From positions 830 to 11,384 of the forward strand of contig DLMH01000145.1 of assembly GCA_002478115.1 (NCBI GenBank): a DNA stretch of 10,555 nt. Direction: 5' to 3'. The stretch's first letter is position 1, and the number at the start of each line of letters is the position of its first letter. This DNA comes from Candidatus Acidiferrum typicum. GTDB taxonomy: Bacteria; Acidobacteriota; Terriglobia; Acidiferrales; UBA7541. The notes below the pieces were generated by a model that was not told the origin of the DNA, searched no databases, and was given only the letters and a program-made list of their open reading frames with translations. Shown one piece after another: positions 1 to 5,821 of the stretch. The position numbers were made by a program, and so were the translations under genes.

Positions 1-1
1 G

Positions 2-562
2 ATGCCGGGCGACGAGTGGCAGCAGTTCGCCAACCTGCGCCTGCTCTTCGGATATCAGTGGGCGCAGCCGGGCAAGAAGCTGCTCTTCATGGGCGACGAG
101 TTCGGGCAGAAGCGCGAGTGGTCCCACGAGGAAGGTCTGGAGTGGTGGGTCCTTCAATTCCCTCTGCACTCCGGAGTGCAAACCTGGGTGCGGGACTTGA
201 ACCACCTCTACCGAAGTGAACCTGCTCTCTACGAGCGCGAATTTGATCCTGGCACTTTCCAGTGGGTGGATGCCAACGACGCGGATTGCAGCGTGCTCAG
301 TTTCCTGCGCCGTGGTCACGACGAGATCATTGCGGTAATTGGAAACTTCACGCCGGTGGTGCGACACCACCATCGCATAGGCGTGCCTGAAGGGGGGTAT
401 TGGCGCGAACTTTTGAACAGTGATGCCGCTTCCTACGGTGGTAGTAATCAGGGGAATGCCGGAGGTGTGCTCGCCGAAACCGTACCCGCACATGGCCAGC
501 CGTTCTCTTTGGATCTGACGCTTCCACCCTTGGGAATCCTCTTCTTGAAGCCGCAGCGGTAA
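2..562 (+). CDS. glgB: 1,4-alpha-glucan branching enzyme, C-terminal part
   Basis: This is the C-terminal 186 residues of a glycogen branching enzyme, which cuts alpha-1,4-glucan chains and re-attaches them as alpha-1,6 branches in the cytoplasm. The frame is already open at base 1, and the first visible residues (MPGDEWQQFANLRL) match the segment just after the HDEVVHGK-type motif of GlgB, so the three catalytic acids lie outside. Visible family landmarks are PGKKLLFMGDEFGQ and REW (end of the GH13 barrel), VRDLNHLYR, and the C-terminal beta domain with VIGNFTPVVRHHHRIG, LLNSDAASYGGSN and the closing LTLPPLGILFLK. The length agrees with the last quarter of a roughly 700-residue enzyme. The stop is TAA. 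No obvious terminator hairpin follows directly. The internal ATG at base 2 is not the real start. Confidence 0.95.
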   Translation: MPGDEWQQFANLRLLFGYQWAQPGKKLLFMGDEFGQKREWSHEEGLEWWVLQFPLHSGVQTWVRDLNHLYRSEPALYEREFDPGTFQWVDANDADCSVLSFLRRGHDEIIAVIGNFTPVVRHHHRIGVPEGGYWRELLNSDAASYGGSNQGNAGGVLAETVPAHGQPFSLDLTLPPLGILFLKPQR

Positions 563-586
563 CCAGTGTTGCTGCGGCGGTGACGC

Positions 587-754
587 CCAGGCCCCCTGTT
601 TACTGGTTCGTTACTATGGAAGACGAACTTCAAATCTCCTACCTCCTATCCCAAGTGCCCCGTTTGTGGTGGCACTCTGCACGTCGTCGAATGGCTCTCC
701 ACGGCTCAACTGCTGCTACGATCTCCACCGATCACGATCGGAACTGGCGCATGA
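587..754 (+). pseudogene. Degraded transposase C-terminus (zinc-ribbon-like remnant)
   Basis: A frame open from 584 to a TGA at 752-754 reads ...SPTSYPKCPVCGGTLHVVEW followed by LSTAQLLLRSPP and ends a few residues later. A CPxCGG motif followed by 'hhVVExLoxAQLxLRSPP' resembles the extreme C-terminus of transposases of the IS91-like or related zinc-ribbon type, from memory of such proteins; I could not run a search. There is no start codon and no room for the rest of the protein, because the frame is closed at 581-583, only 20 bases after glgB. I read it as the 3' stub of a decayed insertion sequence. An alternative is chance similarity: only one Cys pair is visible. Confidence 0.4.
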
Positions 755-1005
755 ACCTGCAACTTCACCCTCGTTCTACCCACGCGCTTCGGCATGCTCA
801 GTGCCGCTGTGTCTCAGGCCAAGACTACCGCTATCCAGAGCACCCCAACCGCCTCACATTTATCCATCAAATTAGCTCGCGAATGCACGGGATCGTGCCC
901 CCCACAGTCCACTGAACTGTAGCAATACTTCCACGCTTCATTCAGGCCTTGGCAAGCCGATACAAAATAGCTAATCGCCGCTGCCGAGAGCGGCTGCCTT
1001 CAAGT

Positions 1006-1076
1006 CGCTGTATCTGCAGCGCCCTGAAGCGTCCTTCGATCGTTTAACCTATTCTGCGGGCGCTCCAGATACAGCG
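1006..1076. repeat. Long inverted repeat, 19-bp arms with one mismatch
   Basis: The left arm at 1006-1024 (CGCTGTATCTGCAGCGCCC) is the reverse complement of the right arm at 1058-1076 except for one base pair (C/C near the middle). The spacer is 33 bases. No run of T follows the right arm and no gene lies inside. It could fold as a cruciform or RNA hairpin, act as a bidirectional transcription end between glgB and the next gene, or be paired ends of a very small mobile element. The sequence alone does not decide. Confidence 0.7.
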
Positions 1077-1186
1077 CTAAGACTTATCGGTATCTATCCG
1101 CCCGGGGCGCCCCAGCCGCATCAGGAAGAGATTGAGTAGGTTTTTTCGGTAGTGGGATACTTTGAATTTCCACAGGCTCGTTGATT

Positions 1187-1196
1187 GTGGCATACT
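1187..1196 (+). promoter_or_regulatory. Possible extended -10 box; leaderless start of the next gene
   Basis: TGGCATACT fits an extended -10 element (TGn followed by CATACT at 1191-1196). Counting 6-7 bases downstream puts the transcription start at about 1202-1203, on the ATG of the next gene. No Shine-Dalgarno sequence precedes that ATG, which agrees with a leaderless message. There is no good -35 at normal spacing (TTGAAT at 1162-1167 is too far). Weakly supported. Confidence 0.25.
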
Positions 1197-1202
1197 CGCG
1201 GT

Positions 1203-1466
1203 ATGCCAAAGCAGGTTAAGCAGTCGAAACGCCCATCCGATGTGAATGAACTTGCGCACCGCCTCGTTGAGCTTTCAACTAGCCAATCCGATACGCCCTC
1301 AGTCCCAGTCTTGCCGGAAGGCATGTCTGACTACATGGCGGCCATTGGCCGTAAGGGGGGTCAGATCGGCGGGAAGCGCCGTCTCAAGACCATGACCAAG
1401 GCCGAGCGATCCAAGGTTGCCACTAAAGCTGCGAAGGTCCGGTGGTCAAAGAAAAAGCACAAGTGA
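1203..1466 (+). CDS. Small basic protein with KGG and ARW-like C-terminus, unknown function
   Basis: An 87-residue protein. The N-terminal half (KRPSDVNELAHRLVELST) looks helical. A proline-containing linker follows, then a very basic tail: MAAIGRKGGQIGGKRR, KAERSKVATKAAKVRWSKKK. The tail resembles the small 'GRKGGxxGGKARAxxL...RxxIAxKAAxARW' proteins that I recall as common and multi-copy in Acidobacteriota; their function is not established to my knowledge. A nucleic-acid-binding role is an inference from charge. I chose ATG 1203 rather than the TTG at 1185 because conserved-looking sequence begins there and an extended -10 lies directly upstream. It ends 16 bases from the stop of the opposing Doc-like gene, so the two are convergent. 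No signal peptide or membrane segment is visible. Confidence 0.7.
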   Translation: MPKQVKQSKRPSDVNELAHRLVELSTSQSDTPSVPVLPEGMSDYMAAIGRKGGQIGGKRRLKTMTKAERSKVATKAAKVRWSKKKHK

Positions 1467-1482
1467 CGTTAAGGTTGCCCTC

Positions 1483-2041
1483 TCAACCAGCGTGTATTGC
1501 TTGCTTCGGCCTAGTTCCCGGTCGGTTCAATTCGTTGTTGCGAATAATCCTTCTCACCACCAGCATCTCTCTATACATCGGCTGATCGAACGAGCGCACC
1601 ACGCTGAATGGTATGCTGTTTTCTTCTATTCTCCGACTCAATTTGGCTATAACGGTTTTGTGATTCTCGCCTCGCGTCCGGTAGGAAGCCGTTTTTTCGG
1701 CGTCATGTCTGATTTGCCTGTTTGACAGAAAAAGATAGATTGAATTGGCAGACAGAAACTGATCCAACGCAAGGACGCCCGTGCGCTTATTTCCATTGGT
1801 GAAAATGTGTCCGCCGGCAATCGAGAAAAACAAACAGGCGGCTTTGGCGTAGATCGTGGGATAGAAATCTACGCCAAAGCCAGCCTGAAATGGTTGTTCT
1901 GCTGAGGATTCGAGCAGGTTGAGGTCGAGGCAATCGAATGCCCCCACTGGCTGAACCCCGGGGCCAATAAAACGCTATACCATCATCGTGCAGCGACTCG
2001 ATGTAGGCGGCAGTCAGCCGGAATATTTCACTCCGAGGCAA
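1483..2041 (-). pseudogene. Doc/Fic-family (death-on-curing) toxin, frameshifted
   Basis: Two overlapping frames together give one continuous Doc-like protein. The first, from TTG 2041, gives SEIFRLTAAYIESLHDDGIAFYWP; the second gives GVQPVGAFDCLDLN onward to the stop. They join if one base is removed from the CCCCGGGG tract at 1956-1963, restoring a 185-residue product. The Fic core reads HIFTNGNKRTGVLALDQF (repaired residues 78-95): the catalytic His and GNKRT are kept, while the Asp/Glu position is Asn (N82), a change I believe also occurs in some Doc-like relatives. The C-terminus extends beyond the ~126 residues of phage P1 Doc. Doc phosphorylates EF-Tu; whether this protein would is unknown. 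TTG is the only start available, because a TGA lies in frame at 2048-2050. It overlaps the upstream small gene by 14 bases, as toxin-antitoxin pairs do. The indel may be real or a sequencing error. Confidence 0.75.
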
Positions 2042-2195
2042 GTTTCTTCAACGCGGGATAGTACTTCGCTGCCGATTGGGAGAACGCCGTTTCGGAGTGT
2101 TTACCCGTCTTGGGGCCTTGTCTCTGCACTCTGGCAGCGTAACGAATCGTAGTCGCTCGGAGGGCTCGGATTTTCTTAATTTTTTCTTGTGTCAT
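2028..2195 (-). CDS. Small basic protein, probable antitoxin partner of the Doc-like toxin
   Basis: A 55-codon gene beginning MTQEKIKKIRALRATTIRYA and ending AAKYYPALKKLASE. It has the best translation start in this part of the window: AAGGAGG at 2206-2200, four bases before ATG 2195. Its stop (TGA 2030-2028) lies inside the start of the Doc-like frame, so translation of the two is probably coupled. It is Lys/Arg-rich, predicted mainly helical, and without a recognisable DNA-binding motif. I do not recognise the family. Antitoxin function is inferred only from position, size and overlap; it does not look like Phd. Confidence 0.7.
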   Translation of the reverse strand: MTQEKIKKIRALRATTIRYAARVQRQGPKTGKHSETAFSQSAAKYYPALKKLASE

Positions 2196-2573
2196 ATTCC
2201 CTCCTTTTTCGGGTCTATGCTATTTGATTACAAACTTGCGATAGGGGATGCATGAGATCGATCCCGGCACGAGATCGATCCCGCCTGCACGATGTTTATA
2301 CTTTAGTTCGACAACGCAGGTCAATATGGGGTTTTTCGTTGGGGGGGGGCGCCTGTTACCACTGATTTCATTATAGAACAGCAAGGAACCCGATTTTACT
2401 TGACATGCTAAAGCGGCATTAAAACACACCTCCCCATTTTGGATGGGGGAAGAGTGTAAAATGTACCACTAAGAATTCTTGCAGTGACATTTGCACGTTC
2501 AATGCCAAACCCGCATTAGCATTCGTTCAAAGGGGCCCACTACCGTTTTTTCGCATCAGACGATCGTTAGTCT
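2196..2573. other. Non-coding stretch with short repeats
   Basis: No convincing gene. Contents, in order: the ribosome binding site of the small gene above; a 12-base direct repeat GAGATCGATCCC at 2254-2265 and 2271-2282; a run of nine G at 2341-2349; a TTGACA at 2400-2405 without a properly spaced -10; a hairpin (TCCCCAT at 2431-2437, loop, ATGGGG) ending near 2449; a TGTAAAATGTACCAC at 2455-2469 that recalls insertion-sequence ends; and an inverted repeat CAGAC/GTCTG at 2557-2574. The minus-strand open frame at 2220-2429 has no start context or family motif. Confidence 0.5.
2254..2282. repeat. 12-bp direct repeat, 17-base period
   Basis: GAGATCGATCCC occurs at 2254-2265 and again at 2271-2282, separated by GGCAC. 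The repeat contains the palindrome GATCGATC. It may be a simple duplication or a pair of protein-binding sites; nothing else supports either reading. Confidence 0.6.
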
Positions 2574-2604
2574 GCGGGGGAGTTCAGTTGGTTAGAACGC
2601 CTGG
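2574..2604 (+). pseudogene. Truncated tRNA-Asp-like gene, 5' half only
   Basis: GCGGGGG followed by AGTTCAGTTGGTTAGAACG and CCTGG matches the acceptor 5' strand, D-arm and start of the anticodon stem of bacterial tRNA-Asp; E. coli tRNA-Asp has AGTTCAGTCGGTTAGAA at the same place. One base (U8) is missing. There is no GUC anticodon loop, no variable loop, no GTTCGA T-arm and no CCCCCGC acceptor complement downstream. The match ends about 18 bases before the stop of the secreted-protein gene on the other strand. It is therefore a remnant, perhaps left by recombination at a tRNA gene, and not a functional tRNA. Confidence 0.6.
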
Positions 2605-2621
2605 GCTAGACGAGGTGCGAA

Positions 2622-5411
2622 CTACTCCAACGCGGACTGGGTTAGCTTGACCGCGCAGTACGCGGCCGTGTTTCCGCAAACGGTAGTTGACGTCGCCAGC
2701 GTGCCGAAGTAGATGCTCGACGCCTGGCCGGCGGTGGAATCATTGTCCACGATCATGCCGCTTGTCCCGCCTACTGCATCGGTGGTGTTCATCACCAGAC
2801 TGGTAGGCGCGGCTCCTGAAGCAACTAAAAGCGAGTTAGGCAAAAGGAGGCAATACACAGCGCTTGGATTTTCATTCACTCCTACGAACAGGTAGTCCAG
2901 TCCGCCCGTAGCAGTTGCGCCGGTCACAGTACATCCCGCGCCGGTAGTCGCGGTGGGTATCGTAGCGTCGAAGGTGAAATTCGTTGCGGTGGCCGAAACA
3001 ACGGTTTGTATTCCGCCATTGATGGCGGCGATGTCGGCGGCGGTGCAATTGGTGTTGGCAGCTACGCCCGACAGGGTGACCAGGTCATTGGCGGCGAGCG
3101 TGTTGTTCGCCGTTACCGTGACTACTGTCGTAGTTGCCGTAACCCCGATCACGGTGAATACCTGGCTGTTAAAGAACTCGGTGAGCGGCGAGATGGGCGA
3201 AGCGCTGCCGCCCATTTGAGGCTTGTCGTTGTTGGGCGGCGTTGTCTGCATGGTGGAACTAACGAACTGCAATTCTTTGAGCTGTTGTCCACCGGTGCCG
3301 GAGGTGGCGCCGATTATCTCCCCGTTGTTCGCCGGAGTGGCACTAGCAATGCCCAAGGCATAGTAGCGTTCGTCCGGGGTGGGAGCGTAGTTTGGAAAGC
3401 CAGCGGTCGTACAGCTTTGATTTGCGCCGGTGTCGAGACCCGCGAACACAACTGCGGTCAGGGTGTTGCTGGTGAATGTGAATTGGACAAGGCCGGTGTT
3501 GCCGGCTATTCCCGTGTCGCCCTCGCCGGTGGTGTTGGGGTTGCATGCGGTTACGACATACCCTACTCCGTTCGTCGAGTCGATGATGGCGCCGTCGCGA
3601 ATGCCGCCGTTGATGGCGCCTAGGTTCGTGGTCCCCTTTACGCCGAGAGCAAGCGCCGTGGCCGCAGTAGCTCCAGCCGACGTCAATTCGTACAAGTTAG
3701 AGCTGCTATCGCCGACAAAAATATTGCCGGTGTCACCCCCATCGACCACTGGGACCGAGAGGAAGTTAGATCCCGGGATAATCGTTGCGCCAGTGGTAGT
3801 GCACCCGGCGCCGGTAGTCGCGGTGGGTATAACAGCGTTGAATTCAAACTGCGTTCCGCTTAACCCCGCAGCAATAACGGTTTGTGTTCCATTAATTGCA
3901 GGGGCGTCAGCCGCGCTGCAGTTGCCGTTGGCGGTTACGCCCGCGATGGTGACCAACTCTCCGATACTAAGCGAGTTCGTCACGGTGACAGTCACTGTAG
4001 TCGCAGTTGCCGTCACCCCGGTCGGCGTTGCTGACGTAGGGGAGGCGCTCACCTGGACCGGAAAACTCCCTCCCGCGTACGCTGGCGTCCCGTTGAACGT
4101 GGACGTGATCGCATACAAGTAGCCGTTGTTGTCGCCGACGTAGGTAGTGTCGTTGGCATAGTTGGTGAACGGGGATGAGAAGCTATCCGCCGCTCCTGCC
4201 ACGCCGGTGGCTGCATTGGCGGCAACCAAACCCAGAGGAAGCATGAAGTCCGTGGCGGTGCTTCCCGAAGTGCTTCCGGGGATCACCGGGTTGGTTGCGC
4301 AGGTGGGCAACGTGGTGCCGCCGTTGTTGTTGCTGGCGCAGCTGGCGCTGGTTCCGTACTCGGTGCTGCCGCTGCCGAACGTTAGCACGTGCAGGATTGC
4401 GCCGATGTTCGGGTCATTCTCCACGTAGGAGATTTCTGTGCCACCGAGCGAGAGGCCGGGCGAGGTGGCGACCGGTCCGACGCCAGAGGCGTAGGAAAAG
4501 ATGAATTCCGGATTCGAGAGATTACACAGCGACGTCCCGGACCCGCTGTAGAGCTGATTGAAGGCGACGATGTTGGCTTGGGCGCCATTCGTCCCGGCAG
4601 TAACGGTGCCCCAGCTGAAATTGGTCAGCGTGTAGGCGTCAGTCAGCGTCACGCCGGACCCTGGTGTGAGCGCGTATACAGTAACCGTATCTCCCGACGC
4701 AACTGCCACAATACGGTCGAGAGCGGTGCTAATGAGGTTACGATTGATCGCCGCCGCCAGATTGGCCGCATCGGTGGCAGCCGTGGCGGACACTTCGAAG
4801 TTTTGCGCTGTGTTCGAGGTGGCCGATGAGGTCAAGGTGAGAGTGACCATGGTTCCACCCGTCGGAGTTATGGTGATTGACGTAGTCTGGCCAGACGTCG
4901 GCTCGCCGGTGAAAGTCCCAACCACATTGGCGCGCGTGTTCCCGGTCGGCGCGTTGATGGGGAATACTACGAAATCGGAGCTGCAGCTCGGCGTCGCGTT
5001 CACGTCGAAGGAGTACTTGGCGGGCGACATTCCTTGAGCGACGCCGCCGGTGCCCAGCGAAATGGCCCAGTCCCTTCGCATTTTGCCCCTTGACTGCCTT
5101 CGCGGCCTCCGCCGCCGGCGGCGCACCAGGCCTGAATCTGCCGGCGCATTCCCATGCAGGAGCCACTCTGCATAGGCCCGTGGCTCGTTCCACATTGTCG
5201 CCGCCTGCTTCGGCGTGAAACCCGCGGTGAAGACAACGTGCTTTGAGCTCCAATCCATCGGCACGGGAACCGAACCATCCGGCCTCGCGAAGCCCTGTCC
5301 GAACGCCGATGCGGTAAAGCTAATCGCCAGTCCGAACGCCGTCAGCAACAGAGCCGCAAATCTTGCAAGAAAGGCCACGTTCTGACTCTGCGGAGTTTTA
5401 AAAGCGTTCAT
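2622..5411 (-). CDS. Large secreted beta-propeller-like protein with repeated beta modules
   Basis: A 929-residue exported protein. A signal peptide spans about residues 1-36 (hydrophobic core ARFAALLLTAFGLAISFTA, probable cleavage after ASA). Residues 42-90 contain WSSKHVVFTAGFTPKQAATMW, followed by an odd Arg-rich stretch (95-113) and DWAISLGTGGVAQGMSPAKY. The rest is rich in Thr, Ala, Gly, Ser and Asn. Propeller-blade-like strands occur at IFSYASGVGPVATSPGLS (304-321), YVGDNNGYLYAIT (424-436), IFVGDSSSNLYEL (564-576) and YLFVGVNENPSAVYCL (840-855), suggesting a PQQ/WD40-like fold. Two ~85-residue modules interrupt it (463-547 and 755-837), ending in IPTATTGAGC. Several Cys could pair outside the cell. 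GGAGG at 5426-5422 precedes ATG 5411 by 10 bases. It seems to be a single-gene unit. The similar proteins I recall are acidobacterial and of unknown function; a surface role is inferred. No membrane anchor or sorting signal is visible. Confidence 0.85.
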   Translation of the reverse strand: MNAFKTPQSQNVAFLARFAALLLTAFGLAISFTASAFGQGFARPDGSVPVPMDWSSKHVVFTAGFTPKQAATMWNEPRAYAEWLLHGNAPADSGLVRRRRRRPRRQSRGKMRRDWAISLGTGGVAQGMSPAKYSFDVNATPSCSSDFVVFPINAPTGNTRANVVGTFTGEPTSGQTTSITITPTGGTMVTLTLTSSATSNTAQNFEVSATAATDAANLAAAINRNLISTALDRIVAVASGDTVTVYALTPGSGVTLTDAYTLTNFSWGTVTAGTNGAQANIVAFNQLYSGSGTSLCNLSNPEFIFSYASGVGPVATSPGLSLGGTEISYVENDPNIGAILHVLTFGSGSTEYGTSASCASNNNGGTTLPTCATNPVIPGSTSGSTATDFMLPLGLVAANAATGVAGAADSFSSPFTNYANDTTYVGDNNGYLYAITSTFNGTPAYAGGSFPVQVSASPTSATPTGVTATATTVTVTVTNSLSIGELVTIAGVTANGNCSAADAPAINGTQTVIAAGLSGTQFEFNAVIPTATTGAGCTTTGATIIPGSNFLSVPVVDGGDTGNIFVGDSSSNLYELTSAGATAATALALGVKGTTNLGAINGGIRDGAIIDSTNGVGYVVTACNPNTTGEGDTGIAGNTGLVQFTFTSNTLTAVVFAGLDTGANQSCTTAGFPNYAPTPDERYYALGIASATPANNGEIIGATSGTGGQQLKELQFVSSTMQTTPPNNDKPQMGGSASPISPLTEFFNSQVFTVIGVTATTTVVTVTANNTLAANDLVTLSGVAANTNCTAADIAAINGGIQTVVSATATNFTFDATIPTATTGAGCTVTGATATGGLDYLFVGVNENPSAVYCLLLPNSLLVASGAAPTSLVMNTTDAVGGTSGMIVDNDSTAGQASSIYFGTLATSTTVCGNTAAYCAVKLTQSALE
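2901..3149 (-). repeat. Second copy of the ~85-residue module in the secreted protein
   Basis: Encodes residues 755-837 (IGVTATTTVVTVTANNTLAA ... IPTATTGAGCTVTGATATGG). It matches the copy at 3771-4025 in order and spacing: GVTAT.., TVTVT/VTVTA, LVTLSGV, NC.AAD..AING, QTV, F.F.A.IPTATTGAGC. At DNA level the two share an identical 23-base word (2938-2960 and 3808-3830). The pattern resembles short beta domains scattered in large bacterial surface proteins. Confidence 0.75.
3771..4025 (-). repeat. First copy of the ~85-residue module in the secreted protein
   Basis: Encodes residues 463-547 (GVTATATTVTVTVTNSLSIG ... IPTATTGAGCTTTGATIIPG). Its partner is at 2901-3149. Each copy carries two conserved Cys, one in NC.AAD and one in GAGC, which may form a disulphide. 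Each sits directly before a propeller-like strand beginning a few residues later, as if inserted in a loop between blades. Confidence 0.75.
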
Positions 5412-5799
5412 TGTCTATGCGCCTCCATGTCGCGTATTCCGGGTATGGCGGTGTCGTATTACTGAGGGTGGATAAAGCCTCAAACACTTGAAGCTCTGAA
5501 AGAGGGCCTTGCATGTTTACAGTGTAAGAAATGAACCAGGGATTGTCCCGTTTTGCGAAGTAAAAGTGTTCCGTGCTAGTACCCCCCCGCTACGCCGTAC
5601 GAACCGTGTAAGAAGGGAGTACTAGCCTCTTCGTTCACCAGGTCTTCAGGGAATTTGAGGCGGCATCGAGTTGGTTCGTCGGCTCTTACGTCCATCTTTA
5701 GTGGCGAACGCTGAACTTCAGCTCCTGTCCGTCGCTTGGGTGCTGACAACCTATTTTCTACAGTCATCCAGCTACTCCAACACAGACATCATTTCGCGA
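5412..5799. other. Intergenic stretch with inverted repeat and possible IS-end remnant
   Basis: No intact gene. The first ~20 bases hold the leader of the secreted-protein gene. At 5523-5575, TGTAAGAAATGAACC, a GGGATTGTCCCG palindrome and GTAAAAGTGTTCC resemble the terminal repeats of IS21-family elements (type GGGACACTTTTACTTTGCC on the other strand). A perfect 8-bp inverted repeat follows at 5575-5626. From 5659 an open frame on + runs into the IS110 element (listed separately). The minus-strand open frame at 5576-5767 has no recognisable motif. Confidence 0.45.
5575..5626. repeat. Perfect 8-bp inverted repeat with C/G-rich inner stem
   Basis: GCTAGTAC at 5575-5582 pairs with GTACTAGC at 5619-5626. 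The stem can continue three more C-G pairs past a one-base bulge (CCCCCC at 5583 onward with GGG at 5615-5617), and the spacer contains the CGTACG palindrome. No T run follows on either side, so a simple intrinsic terminator is unlikely. It may be a mobile-element end or a folded RNA. Confidence 0.6.
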
Positions 5800-5821
5800 A
5801 CAGGGTCGAAAATCGCGCTGC

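Larger units (their letters stand above)
755..1202. other. Non-coding stretch with inverted repeats
   Basis: I see no credible gene here; the open frames lack start context and family motifs. Contents are a short perfect hairpin at 885-898 (GCACG, loop GGAT, CGTGC), a second at 977-994 (GCCGCT, six-base loop, AGCGGC), a long imperfect inverted repeat at 1006-1076 listed separately, and a T-rich run at 1141-1146. If 587-754 is a transposase remnant, the first part of this stretch may be the old 3' end of that element. Confidence 0.5.

Noticed and set aside
580..915. 111-codon + frame after glgB
   Set aside because: It overlaps the better-supported transposase remnant in another frame, lacks a ribosome site and has no recognisable motif.
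2220..2429. Minus-strand 69-codon frame with the 17-base-period repeat
   Set aside because: No start context or family similarity; it includes a nine-G tract and the direct repeat, which suggests non-coding DNA.
2557..2574. CAGAC/GTCTG hairpin as terminator of the secreted-protein gene
   Set aside because: The stem is only five pairs and the minus strand has A, not U, after it, so it does not fit an intrinsic terminator.
2574..2650. Complete tRNA gene
   Set aside because: Only the 5' half matches tRNA-Asp; the anticodon loop, T-arm and acceptor 3' strand are absent and U8 is missing.
3430..4122. Long + strand open frame (230 codons) opposite the secreted-protein gene
   Set aside because: It is a low-complexity Val/Pro/Ala shadow of the repetitive Thr/Ala codons on the other strand, with no ribosome site or family motif. 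The same applies to the + frames at 2953-3219, 3006-3623, 4162-4428 and 4666-5037.
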